The notes: a model not told the origin generated them from the letters alone. Shown: positions 1 to 4,865, counted from the stretch's first letter. The stretch is 35,527 nucleotides of DNA from an uncultured Oscillospiraceae bacterium (GCA_900764755.1 CAAFPE010000016.1:1-35527), one strand, 5' to 3'. Program-made: numbers and translations.

Positions 1-539
1 GTGGGGTTTTCTGCCCGGAGCTCCACATAGTGATCGAATACATAGACGCGCTTCAGGGTGTACGCGTCGCCGATCCGGAGCACGGCGATCTGTCCGTTTT
101 CCACCTCCGGCTGGAGGCGGATAAACACGGTGTCCCCGTCAAAGATCCGGGCGTTGATCATGCTGTCCCCCACACAGCGGAACACGATGTCCGCCTTAAT
201 ATCCGCCGGGGCCAGGACGGTCTCGTCCAGCATTTCCCGGTGAAGGGGCTTCCCACAGGCGGTGGCCCCCAGCACCGGCCACTCCTTCATGGCGGGAAGG
301 GGCATGATGTTGGAAGGGAGTGGTTTAGGCTGTTCCGGTTCGTCCCACCCCATAAGATATGCAGGTGACACATCTAACGCTACAGCAATCTTCTCTAATC
401 GGTCCAGCGGTATATTTGTGACTACACCAGATTCATACTTGAATATAGATTGTTTAGTTGTTCCGCAAGTGGCTCCAAGTTCCTCCTGGGTTATTTGCTT
501 GGCCTCTCTTGCCATTTTTATTCGGTTCCCAACGGTCAT
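1..539 (-). CDS. LexA-like phage repressor (XRE HTH + S24 peptidase), partial
   Basis: This is the probable lysogeny repressor, cut by the window edge (179 residues visible). Residues 1-65 form an XRE helix-turn-helix (GNRIKMAREAKQITQEELGA), followed by a linker and an S24/LexA peptidase domain. The cleavage region reads ATACGKP (92-98). The catalytic serine is in GDSM (Ser126) and the lysine in TLKRV (Lys163); the 37-residue gap equals that of LexA Ser119/Lys156. A start at 539 is preceded by AGGTGA. Family knowledge: RecA-stimulated self-cleavage inactivates such repressors and induces the prophage. It is divergent from the Cro-like gene at 670 across a shared operator region. Confidence 0.9.
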   Translation of the reverse strand, partial: MTVGNRIKMAREAKQITQEELGATCGTTKQSIFKYESGVVTNIPLDRLEKIAVALDVSPAYLMGWDEPEQPKPLPSNIMPLPAMKEWPVLGATACGKPLHREMLDETVLAPADIKADIVFRCVGDSMINARIFDGDTVFIRLQPEVENGQIAVLRIGDAYTLKRVYVFDHYVELRAENP

Positions 540-565
540 TTTTTTCACCTGCCTTTTGTAGCCTT

Positions 566-594
566 ACAATATCACGGCGCAATAAAAAAATCAA
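566..594 (-). promoter_or_regulatory. Leftward repressor promoter
   Basis: On the minus strand, TTGATT (589-594) and TATTGT (566-571) are separated by exactly 17 bp. It would drive the repressor from 539. Its -35 overlaps the 591-610 palindrome, which suits autoregulation. Confidence 0.6.
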
Positions 595-610
595 GTAAAA
601 AATTACTTGA
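591..610. promoter_or_regulatory. Operator palindrome O1
   Basis: Perfect inverted repeat TCAAGTAA-AAAA-TTACTTGA. It overlaps the -35 elements of both divergent promoters. An adjoining inverted repeat centred at 610 (ACTTG-A-CAAGT) extends the site. It is a likely binding site for the repressor and/or the Cro-like protein. Confidence 0.65.
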
Positions 611-635
611 CAAGTTACTTTTTCGGATGTATCAT
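607..635 (+). promoter_or_regulatory. Rightward lytic promoter
   Basis: TTGACA (607-612) and TATCAT (630-635) with a 17-bp spacer, reading into the Cro-like gene. Palindromes lie on the -35 (591-610) and on the expected start site (640-656), so two bound operators would block it. Confidence 0.8.
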
Positions 636-639
636 ACAG

Positions 640-656
640 GTAACTTAAAAAGTTAC
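640..656. promoter_or_regulatory. Operator palindrome O2
   Basis: Perfect 17-bp palindrome GTAACTTAAAAAGTTAC at the expected transcription start of the rightward promoter. The same 17 bp recur at 867-883. Confidence 0.65.
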
Positions 657-669
657 TGAGGTGATAACA

Positions 670-870
670 ATGGTTGCGGTCGATAAGCTACGTGGAATTA
701 TTGCAGAGCGTGGAATGACGCAGAGACAGGTTGCTCAATATCTTGGGATTTCCGATAAGACCTTCTACAATAAAATGCAAAAAGGGGTTTTTGGAACCGA
801 TGAAGTAGAGCAGTTAGTAAAACTTTTGTGCATTCCAAATCCAGTAGATATTTTTTTAGCTCAAAAGTAA
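670..870 (+). CDS. Cro-like small HTH regulator
   Basis: 66-residue protein, essentially one helix-turn-helix: DKLRGIIAERGMTQRQVAQYLGISDKTFYNKMQKG. The ATG at 670 is preferred over the in-frame GTG at 661 because GAGGTG (658-663) lies six bases before it; the GTG is part of that ribosome site. As the first gene right of the repressor, under the operator-covered promoter, it occupies the Cro position. An operator copy overlaps its stop codon, so it may also affect transcription of what follows. The assignment rests on fold and position; no specific family was recognised. Confidence 0.75.
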   Translation: MVAVDKLRGIIAERGMTQRQVAQYLGISDKTFYNKMQKGVFGTDEVEQLVKLLCIPNPVDIFLAQK

Positions 871-883
871 CTTAAAAAGTTAC
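867..883. promoter_or_regulatory. Operator palindrome O3
   Basis: Second exact copy of GTAACTTAAAAAGTTAC, overlapping the TAA of the Cro-like gene. It could repress an internal promoter or act as a roadblock before the gene at 910. Confidence 0.6.
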
Positions 884-909
884 AATCGATTAGAATAGGG
901 GAGTGAAGC

Positions 910-1107
910 ATGGAAATTAAAATCAGCGGAGAACCGAGAGAAATAGCCACCCTAGTAGTGGGACTACAAGGGCAGCTATTATTAGAAAGCAACTATGTAA
1001 TATCAAACTATTTGTGTAGCGAAAAAAACAAAGACGCACTTATGACGGAGTTCCAAAAGAGAATCCAAACACATCTTTCAAGGCCAGACACAGATACGGG
1101 AGATTAA
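910..1107 (+). CDS. Hypothetical early protein, 65 aa
   Basis: Unrecognised small protein beginning MEIKISGEPREIATLVVGLQ, with a predicted beta-start then helices. AGGGGAGTG precedes the ATG at good spacing. It follows the Cro-like gene rightward, probably from the same promoter and past the O3 operator. Its last 68 bases overlap tail-to-tail with the leftward gene at 1040-1408, so both may not be functional throughout; its ribosome site and frame support it. Confidence 0.5.
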   Translation: MEIKISGEPREIATLVVGLQGQLLLESNYVISNYLCSEKNKDALMTEFQKRIQTHLSRPDTDTGD

Positions 1108-1408
1108 AACTTGCACCAGAATAAGTTTTAATTTGAACTTCCTTGCACAACAAGAACTCTTCTGTTGGTTCTCCCTTCAGTAGGTCAATTGCTTCATCCG
1201 GAAGAGGACTTACCAATCCGAGTTCAAAAAAATTTAGAGTTTCAGTCTCTTTCATCTCTCCTACGGAAGATAGATGAACTTCATTGCACACAACCATACC
1301 ACATGAAGCAAAGAACAAAAGTTGATTATTTCCATTACTGTGGTCATTGGCAAGTTCAACAGAGGTAGATATGCGTGTAAAAAGTTCTTTCTTGGACATT
1401 GAAAACAT
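1040..1408 (-). CDS. Hypothetical moron protein, 122 aa
   Basis: Unrecognised soluble protein starting MFSMSKKELFTRISTSVELAND. The start at 1408 is chosen because AGGAGG lies seven bases before it; upstream in-frame starts lack a ribosome site. Its own strong leftward promoter (1449-1477) marks it as a single-gene unit that can be expressed from the lysogen. AT-rich relative to the late genes, so probably acquired. It contains several cysteines (FFASCGMVVC, FLLCKE, PYLCLA) without an obvious metal-site spacing. It overlaps the 910-1107 gene by 68 bp. Host conversion or superinfection defence would be a guess from position only. Confidence 0.65.
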   Translation of the reverse strand: MFSMSKKELFTRISTSVELANDHSNGNNQLLFFASCGMVVCNEVHLSSVGEMKETETLNFFELGLVSPLPDEAIDLLKGEPTEEFLLCKEVQIKTYSGASFNLPYLCLALKDVFGFSFGTPS

Positions 1409-1448
1409 CGTAATACCTCCTATGTAACATAATTTGAAATCTAAAACC

Positions 1449-1477
1449 ATTATAGGAAATATTTTTCCGTTGGTCAA
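1449..1477 (-). promoter_or_regulatory. Leftward promoter of the 1040-1408 gene
   Basis: Minus strand TTGACC (1472-1477), 17-bp spacer, TATAAT (1449-1454). Near-consensus vegetative promoter about 40 bp before the start codon. Confidence 0.8.
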
Positions 1478-1540
1478 CTAAAATTTCAAAAATACGAAAA
1501 TATCTGCTGGGCGCTTGGCGTGGGAGTGGAAACATTTCTG

Positions 1541-1586
1541 GAGGCCAGGCCCCCGCAGGCGGGATAAGAGGAAGGGGATGAGAGGG
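1541..1586 (+). repeat. Degenerate hairpin/RBS module S1
   Basis: Left-most and most diverged copy of the module before the mini-genes at 2110, 2981, 3499, 3679 and 3917. Recognisable parts are GGCCCCCGCAGGCGGG and GAAGGGGATGAGAGGG directly before an ATG. Confidence 0.5.
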
Positions 1587-1766
1587 ATGGAAAATACAAG
1601 CAACTATTGGGAACAGGCTGGGAATCGGTGCTTGGAGCAAGCTGTGAGAGATTTCTGCATTCGAGTGTTGAGCGGCAATGGTCACCCGCAAGAGATCGCG
1701 ATTCTGCCACAAATGCTAGAATACCTGACAAACCACGAGTTAGAAATAAAAAGCCGCCAGAACTAG
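1587..1766 (+). CDS. Array mini-gene 1, hypothetical, 59 aa
   Basis: Unrecognised protein starting MENTSNYWEQAGNRCLEQAV, mostly helical by composition. The ATG at 1587 aligns with the starts of the other array genes relative to the GGGG(A/G)TGAGAGG ribosome site; an in-frame ATG at 1578 lies inside that site. The leftward gene 1780-1992 ends 13 bp beyond its stop, giving the tail-to-tail pairing seen in the next array units. Confidence 0.5.
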   Translation: MENTSNYWEQAGNRCLEQAVRDFCIRVLSGNGHPQEIAILPQMLEYLTNHELEIKSRQN

Positions 1767-1779
1767 CTGGCGGCAAAGA

Positions 1780-1992
1780 TCAATCTTGATGAGCGAGCAC
1801 ATCAGATAGAGCTTTTTTGACTGCTTTACGGATGGCGGAATTTTGTAAATCGAATACGGTTTTTACTCTCAACCAACTATATTCGTTTGCAAATGCCGCA
1901 GGATATAACTCTTGATTGACCAGAGGGGAAATTTCCGAAAGGCAGGAATCAAATGCCGAGTCAACAGCTTTTTCGATTGCTGATTTATCCAT
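1780..1992 (-). CDS. Array leftward gene 1, hypothetical, 70 aa
   Basis: Unrecognised helical protein, MDKSAIEKAVDSAFDSCLSE at the start, alanine- and lysine-rich helices at the end. A consensus ribosome site (GGAAGGAGGTGA) precedes ATG 1992. The promoter lies in module D1 (TTGTCC, 17 bp, TAAAAT at 2021-2049), so it is transcribed independently of the rightward genes. It converges on mini-gene 1. Confidence 0.6.
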   Translation of the reverse strand: MDKSAIEKAVDSAFDSCLSEISPLVNQELYPAAFANEYSWLRVKTVFDLQNSAIRKAVKKALSDVLAHQD

Positions 1993-2012
1993 TTACTTTC
2001 ACCTCCTTCCTA

Positions 2013-2109
2013 CCGCCCACATTTTACCACGGGCGGGGGAGGAGGACAAGACAAATGTTCGAGAGACAGAATCCCCCGGCCGGACCGGGGGAGGGAAGGG
2101 GGTGAGAGG
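2013..2109. repeat. Divergent control module D1
   Basis: From left to right: the CCGCCC...GGGCGG inverted repeat holding a leftward -10 (ATTTTA, 2021-2026) with its -35 complement GGACAA at 2044-2049; GACAAATGTTCG, resembling one and a half Gram-positive LexA half-sites; a leader ORF (2055-2105); a CCCCCGG/CCGGGGG hairpin (2073-2091); and the ribosome site AAGGGGGTGA before ATG 2110. The first 59 bases match module D2 exactly. Confidence 0.8.
2055..2105 (+). CDS. Leader micro-ORF in D1, 16 aa
   Basis: Encodes MFERQNPPAGPGEGRG. GGAGGAGG lies nine bases before the ATG. The TGA stop (2103-2105) sits inside the ribosome site of the next gene, whose ATG is at 2110, a geometry expected for translational coupling. 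The D2 copy encodes MFERQKPPAGRGEERG. Ribosomes on the leader would melt the overlapping GC hairpin. Whether it is translated is not shown by sequence; conservation could reflect the DNA element instead. Confidence 0.4.
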   Translation: MFERQNPPAGPGEGRG

Positions 2110-2355
2110 ATGAAATCATATATCCTGCTTCACACAGAAAAACGGGATGTGTTGGTCACGTTTCGGCAGAGTTTTTGGTATGGCATCAAAGAGGTGGATA
2201 TATTCTCGGCACCAACGGGACAGAGAATGTTTTCAAGAACCACGGATGTGATGGCAAAAAGTGCAACGCCCCCAGCCCTTGCACGAGCCAGGGAAGCTGC
2301 ACTTCAGAAGTGGATTTGGTTACTGGAGAAGGCCAAGCACAAACTTGGTCAGTAG
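2110..2355 (+). CDS. Array mini-gene 2, hypothetical, 81 aa
   Basis: Unrecognised protein: a beta-rich start (MKSYILLHTEKRDVLVTFRQ) and a helical, basic, Trp-containing end (ALQKWIWLLEKAKHKLGQ). Start fixed by the module ribosome site AAGGGGGTGAGAGG. Its last 36 bases overlap the 3' end of the leftward gene 2320-2868. Convergent overlap allows antisense or collision effects between the pair. Confidence 0.55.
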   Translation: MKSYILLHTEKRDVLVTFRQSFWYGIKEVDIFSAPTGQRMFSRTTDVMAKSATPPALARAREAALQKWIWLLEKAKHKLGQ

Positions 2356-2868
2356 AGCACCGACGGCATCAAACACCTTTGGATATTTCATCAGTACGTC
2401 AGTGAACTTAGAAAGGCTTCCGGCCTTTAGCTGTTTTTCCTCCTGCGCCTGTGATAGTTCGTGAGGGAGTTTTGCAAGCAGATCGTGGTCTGGGCCGCTG
2501 ATCGAAGAAATCAGAGACTTGATCGTTTCTAGATCAGAAGCGATTTGGATGGATGCATTGTTCTGGCTCCCCAAGATGGAGTTTTGAACGGGGCCAGTGA
2601 CATTGAAATTGATCACCTGTGGTTGCGGCTGGAGCGTTTCTTCAAAGTATTCGATTCCAGCCCGAGTAAGTTTCAATTCTGTAAATCCGCAAGCAGGTGC
2701 GATCTCCTCAACAAAGCCTGCGAGAACAAGCTGATCCACCATTTGGATCTCACGCCGTTTTTCGTACATATCCTCGGAGTACATAAGGCAAAAGGATAGG
2801 TCGCCTGTTTCTTGGTAGTGCTGATAAATATTAGTCAGCATTTGCTGTGCAGGTTTCAACAGTTTCAT
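2320..2868 (-). CDS. Array leftward gene 2: winged-helix-like protein with NSxxGSQ segment, 182 aa
   Basis: Three parts are visible. Residues 1-75 look like a winged helix (helices, then LVLAGFVEEI and LKLTRAGIEYFEE). Residues ~86-108 carry a short repetitive beta segment, INFNVTGPVQNSILGSQNN, a pattern I associate with oligomerising linkers in various defence and toxin-like proteins (recalled, not searched). The rest is helical and ends in an amphipathic helix (KVFDAVGALLTKFVLGLLQ). The start at 2868 has GGAAGGAG before it; a longer in-frame extension upstream would run through module D2 and is rejected. Promoter in D2 (2891-2919). Function unknown. Confidence 0.65.
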   Translation of the reverse strand: MKLLKPAQQMLTNIYQHYQETGDLSFCLMYSEDMYEKRREIQMVDQLVLAGFVEEIAPACGFTELKLTRAGIEYFEETLQPQPQVINFNVTGPVQNSILGSQNNASIQIASDLETIKSLISSISGPDHDLLAKLPHELSQAQEEKQLKAGSLSKFTDVLMKYPKVFDAVGALLTKFVLGLLQ

Positions 2869-2882
2869 AAAAACAACTCCTT

Positions 2883-2980
2883 CCGCCCACATTTTACCAC
2901 GGGCGGGGGAGGAGGACAAGACAAATGTTCGAGAGACAGAAGCCCCCGGCCGGGCGGGGGGAGGAGAGGGGGTGAGAGGG
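2883..2980. repeat. Divergent control module D2
   Basis: Same order of parts as D1 and identical to it over its first 59 bases: leftward promoter (ATTTTA 2891-2896, GGACAA 2914-2919), GACAAATGTTCG, leader ORF, GC hairpin, ribosome site GAGGGGGTGA. It lies between leftward gene 2 (start 2868) and mini-gene 3 (start 2981). Confidence 0.8.
2925..2975 (+). CDS. Leader micro-ORF in D2, 16 aa
   Basis: Encodes MFERQKPPAGRGEERG, closely matching the D1 leader in length and sequence, with the TGA (2973-2975) again inside the ribosome site of the following gene. Compared with D1 the hairpin region differs by several bases but the frame is kept, weakly favouring translation. Confidence 0.4.
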   Translation: MFERQKPPAGRGEERG

Positions 2981-3238
2981 ATGGAGATCCCGAAGGAGGC
3001 TCTGGTTTGTGCCGCACAGCATTTTGCCGCAGCATTGGAAAGCGCAAAAGCGCAGGAACCTGTGGATTTTGGAAGGGTTTGCGAAGAATGCAGACTCCTG
3101 ACAGAATGCAGGGCAGATTGGTTAAAAACAGCGGCCCCGATTTTCGAGGCCGCCGGAGTTTCCCCCAATTTGCTGTGGACAGATCAACCGTTGGATACAG
3201 AAAGCAGGGGACATTTGCGGCCATCAGACCCGTTATGA
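2981..3238 (+). CDS. Array mini-gene 3, hypothetical, 85 aa
   Basis: Unrecognised protein starting MEIPKEALVCAAQHFAAALE, with a central cysteine cluster (GRVCEECRLLTEC) that could bind a metal. ATG 2981 is set by the module ribosome site; the GTG at 2972 is inside it. The 3' end overlaps the leftward gene 3184-3390 by 55 bp, repeating the convergent layout of the previous unit. Confidence 0.5.
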   Translation: MEIPKEALVCAAQHFAAALESAKAQEPVDFGRVCEECRLLTECRADWLKTAAPIFEAAGVSPNLLWTDQPLDTESRGHLRPSDPL

Positions 3239-3390
3239 TGGCAACCATGCTCTTGGGCGTAGTGGCAGCTATATCCAAGAACTTTGTCACTTGGTGGAAG
3301 TCCACCGCCTAGCTGGATCCGGGTTACCTGAACTGTGATAGTCTGTTGTGATTCAGCTTCCGGACAGAAGCCTGTTATGTATTTTTGCAT
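3184..3390 (-). CDS. Array leftward gene 3, Cys/His-rich, 68 aa
   Basis: Starts MQKYITGFCPEAESQQTITV; the C-terminal half has GYSCHYAQEHGCHHNGSDGRKC, a Cys/His spacing suggestive of a small zinc-binding fold. GGGAGG lies seven bases before ATG 3390, and the D3 promoter (TTGCCC, 17 bp, TAAAAT) is just upstream. A competing frame from GTG 3305 encodes a hydrophobic stretch but lacks a ribosome site. Function unknown. Confidence 0.5.
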   Translation of the reverse strand: MQKYITGFCPEAESQQTITVQVTRIQLGGGLPPSDKVLGYSCHYAQEHGCHHNGSDGRKCPLLSVSNG

Positions 3391-3406
3391 AAGTTTGCCT
3401 CCCTTC

Positions 3407-3498
3407 TGCCCACATTTTACCACGGGCGGGGGAGGAGGGCAAGACAAATGTTCGAGTGGAAAAAGCCCCCGGCCGGGGGAGGAGAGGAGGTGAGAGGT
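3407..3498. repeat. Divergent control module D3
   Basis: Third divergent module. The GCCCAC...GTGGGC-type core, leftward -10 (ATTTTA 3414-3419), GACAAATGTTCGAG and CCCCCGGCCGGGGG hairpin are kept. The -35 is TTGCCC rather than TTGTCC, and the leader frame no longer stops before the gene. The ribosome site is perfect (AGGAGGTGA, 3485-3493). Confidence 0.75.
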
Positions 3499-3609
3499 GT
3501 GGATGTTTTTGCAGTGGGTTTAGCCTCGTTTGCTGTAGGCTTCAACCTATGCAATGTGATTTGGATATTTTTTTCACCGCATAAAAAGCGCAACGACCGC
3601 AGCGGCTAG
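3448..3609 (+). CDS. Array mini-gene 4, small membrane protein (leader fused in frame)
   Basis: From ATG 3448 this reads MFEWKKPPAGGGEEVRG, the D-module leader peptide, fused in frame to VDVFAVGLASFAVGFNLCNV and a second hydrophobic run ending in basic residues (SPHKKR). From GTG 3499, eight bases after AGGAGG, it would be a 36-residue single-span membrane protein. The other modules favour the short form, but both starts have ribosome sites. The basic end after the hydrophobic span suggests the C-terminus stays inside the cell. Confidence 0.45.
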   Translation: MFEWKKPPAGGGEEVRGVDVFAVGLASFAVGFNLCNVIWIFFSPHKKRNDRSG

Positions 3610-3635
3610 GCTTCTAACACTGACAAGCGGAGCAA

Positions 3636-3678
3636 GCAGAAGCCCCCGGCCGGGCCGGGGGAGGAAGGGGGTGAGAGG
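3636..3678 (+). repeat. Hairpin/RBS module S2
   Basis: AAGCAGAAG, then hairpin CCCCCGGC-CGG-GCCGGGGG (3643-3661), then AGGAAGGGGGTGAGAGG directly before ATG 3679. It lacks the divergent promoter half and any start codon for a leader. No U-tract follows, so it is not an intrinsic terminator. Confidence 0.75.
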
Positions 3679-3843
3679 ATGTTTGTTTTGACCACGGAGT
3701 ATGAATTGACAAAAGAAACAAAAAGAATCCTTCGTGAGCAGTTCAAGAAAGAGACCGGGGAAGATTGCATTGTCTTGGATTTAGGCATGAAGGTCACGCA
3801 GATTTCCGTTAAAAAGGACAGCGCCACCGGCGGCAACCGGTGA
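3679..3843 (+). CDS. Array mini-gene 5, hypothetical, 54 aa
   Basis: Unrecognised charged soluble protein starting MFVLTTEYELTKETKRILRE; predicted helix then strand (EDCIVLDLGMKVTQISVKK). The start is defined by the S2 ribosome site. It is codirectional with the flanking membrane mini-genes. Confidence 0.5.
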   Translation: MFVLTTEYELTKETKRILREQFKKETGEDCIVLDLGMKVTQISVKKDSATGGNR

Positions 3844-3870
3844 CGCTGACAGGGCCCTGATTCACAGGCT

Positions 3871-3916
3871 GAAAGCAGAAGCCCCCGGCCGGGCCGGGGG
3901 AGGAAGGAGAATTGCT
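3871..3916 (+). repeat. Hairpin/RBS module S3
   Basis: GAAAGCAGAAG and hairpin CCCCCGGC-CGG-GCCGGGGG (3882-3900), identical in stem and loop to S2, then AAGGAG seven bases before GTG 3917. Confidence 0.75.
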
Positions 3917-4018
3917 GTGTTTTGGCATTGGCTGAAAGAAAAACACCCCATATTTTACGAGGTGTTTTGGGACGTGATTCTGTTGATTGCCATAGCTGCT
4001 TTGATCAGGTCGTTTTAA
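3917..4018 (+). CDS. Array mini-gene 6, 33-aa single-span membrane protein
   Basis: Aromatic and charged start (MFWHWLKEKHPIFYE) followed by one membrane span (VILLIAIAALI) and a short basic tail. GTG start, AAGGAG at seven bases. Too small for family assignment. Its place in the array next to another one-span protein suggests small membrane-acting products are a common cargo here. Confidence 0.45.
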   Translation: MFWHWLKEKHPIFYEVFWDVILLIAIAALIRSF

Positions 4019-4026
4019 ATTAGAAG

Positions 4027-4055
4027 AAAGCAGAAACCCTCGGCCGGGCCGGGGG
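4027..4055 (+). repeat. Hairpin module S4 (last copy)
   Basis: GAAAGCAGAAA followed by CCCTCGGC-CGG-GCCGGGGG (4037-4055). One C of the stem is T, which still pairs as G-U, hinting that RNA structure is maintained. The ribosome-site part has been lost; the next gene uses its own AGGAGGGAGG further down. Confidence 0.65.
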
Positions 4056-4103
4056 CATAGGGGACAACCAGTGTCGAATATATCCAAGGAGGGAGGTGGC
4101 GTC

Positions 4104-4451
4104 ATGCTGCGAGTAGAGGAATTTGAGCACCAAAATCAGACCTGTTACCGCAAGGAACTGGAGGGCTGTCCATCGGTGGTGGTCACAGCACAGAGCTATC
4201 AAGCCACGCTTGGAAAGCTGGAGTACACACGGCGTCCTGTGCGGTGGAAGGGCCGCCACCTGCTAATCCTTGGGGATCAGACGATGGATGTAGATGAGTC
4301 CCTGGTCACGGACTGCGGCCCCAAGCTTGGGGTTTCGGTGGGGTATGAGCTCCACCGGGAGATCCCCTTTAGTGAAGAAGAGCGGGCAGCAGGGCGGAAG
4401 CGGGTCATTGAGTTGGCCACCCAACTGATGATCCGGGCTGGGGTCTGGTAA
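4104..4451 (+). CDS. Hypothetical protein, 115 aa
   Basis: Unrecognised soluble protein, MLRVEEFEHQNQTCYRKELE at the start. GGAGGTGGCGTC before ATG 4104 supports this start over ATG 4071. The middle is beta-rich (GRHLLILGDQTMDVDESLV) and the end helical with basic residues. First gene right of the array with ordinary upstream sequence; followed 16 bp later by a small membrane gene. Confidence 0.65.
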   Translation: MLRVEEFEHQNQTCYRKELEGCPSVVVTAQSYQATLGKLEYTRRPVRWKGRHLLILGDQTMDVDESLVTDCGPKLGVSVGYELHREIPFSEEERAAGRKRVIELATQLMIRAGVW

Positions 4452-4467
4452 GAGAGGAGGCATATCT

Positions 4468-4593
4468 ATGTGGGACAAGCTGAGGCGGCAGTGGCCGCGG
4501 CTGTACGAGGCCCTGGAGTGGGTGACCTTCGCCCTGGCGGCGGGGGCGTTCCTGCTGGCCCTGGGGGTCTATCTGACGGTGAAGGGAGGTTGA
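4468..4593 (+). CDS. Small membrane protein, 41 aa
   Basis: MWDKLRRQWPRLYEALEWVT begins a basic, aromatic N-terminus; one span follows (FALAAGAFLLALGVYLTV). GAGAGGAGG precedes the start. Clear codon structure, and only 4 bp from the next gene, so probably cotranslated. GC-rich, unlike the array genes. Confidence 0.6.
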   Translation: MWDKLRRQWPRLYEALEWVTFALAAGAFLLALGVYLTVKGG

Positions 4594-4597
4594 CGTC

Positions 4598-4795
4598 ATG
4601 CGCCCACCCAATTTGACGGAGGCGGCCCGGGTGACCCAGCGGCTGCTGGACCAGTACGGCCCGGCGCGGCTGCTCCGGGTGGAGGAGCTGGCCCCCGGGA
4701 TCTTCCGGGGGATGCTGGCCGGCGGGGCCCAGGCTCTGGCGGTGGTCCGGGAGGACGGACGGATCGCCGTCCGGGAGGCCGAGCCGTGGGTATAA
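4598..4795 (+). CDS. Hypothetical protein, 65 aa
   Basis: Unrecognised: helix (LTEAARVTQRLLDQYGPARL) then beta strands (AQALAVVREDGRIAVRE). AGGGAGG before the start. Its stop codon overlaps the A-run that becomes the U-tract of the leftward terminator at 4794-4825. Last rightward gene before the toxin-antitoxin locus. Confidence 0.65.
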   Translation: MRPPNLTEAARVTQRLLDQYGPARLLRVEELAPGIFRGMLAGGAQALAVVREDGRIAVREAEPWV

Positions 4796-4825
4796 AAAAT
4801 CCCCGGGGCCTTTCGGCTCCCGGGG
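4794..4825 (-). terminator. Leftward intrinsic terminator
   Basis: On the minus strand, CCCCGGGAGCC-GAAA-GGCCCCGGGG followed by AUUUUUU. A strong stem and U-tract in the leftward direction only. Confidence 0.85.
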
Positions 4826-4860
4826 ACGGCAGACAAGAGGGCTCGTCTACCATGAGAACA
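4794..4860 (-). ncRNA. Candidate ~65-nt phage small RNA
   Basis: A near-perfect leftward promoter (4866-4894) would start transcription at about 4859, and an intrinsic terminator ends it at about 4794. No ribosome site precedes the one ATG inside (4852), so it is unlikely to be an mRNA. The 5' third is single-stranded by eye (GUUCUCAUGGUAGACGAGCC) and the 3' half is the terminator hairpin, the usual form of a bacterial trans-acting sRNA. It sits directly behind the toxin gene and antisense to the end of the 65-aa gene. Alternative: a relic promoter from a deleted gene. Confidence 0.5.
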
Positions 4861-4865
4861 AATGT

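Noticed and set aside
2320..3168. 282-aa version of the leftward winged-helix gene
   Set aside because: The extra N-terminus runs through module D2 and is low-complexity; ATG 2868 has a good ribosome site.
3643..3900. S-module GC hairpins, considered as intrinsic terminators
   Set aside because: No U-tract follows in either direction; a ribosome site follows instead.
2013..4055. Repeats at intervals, considered as a CRISPR array
   Set aside because: Intervals are unequal (about 130-870 bp), contain genes with ribosome sites, and the repeats themselves hold promoters and ribosome sites.
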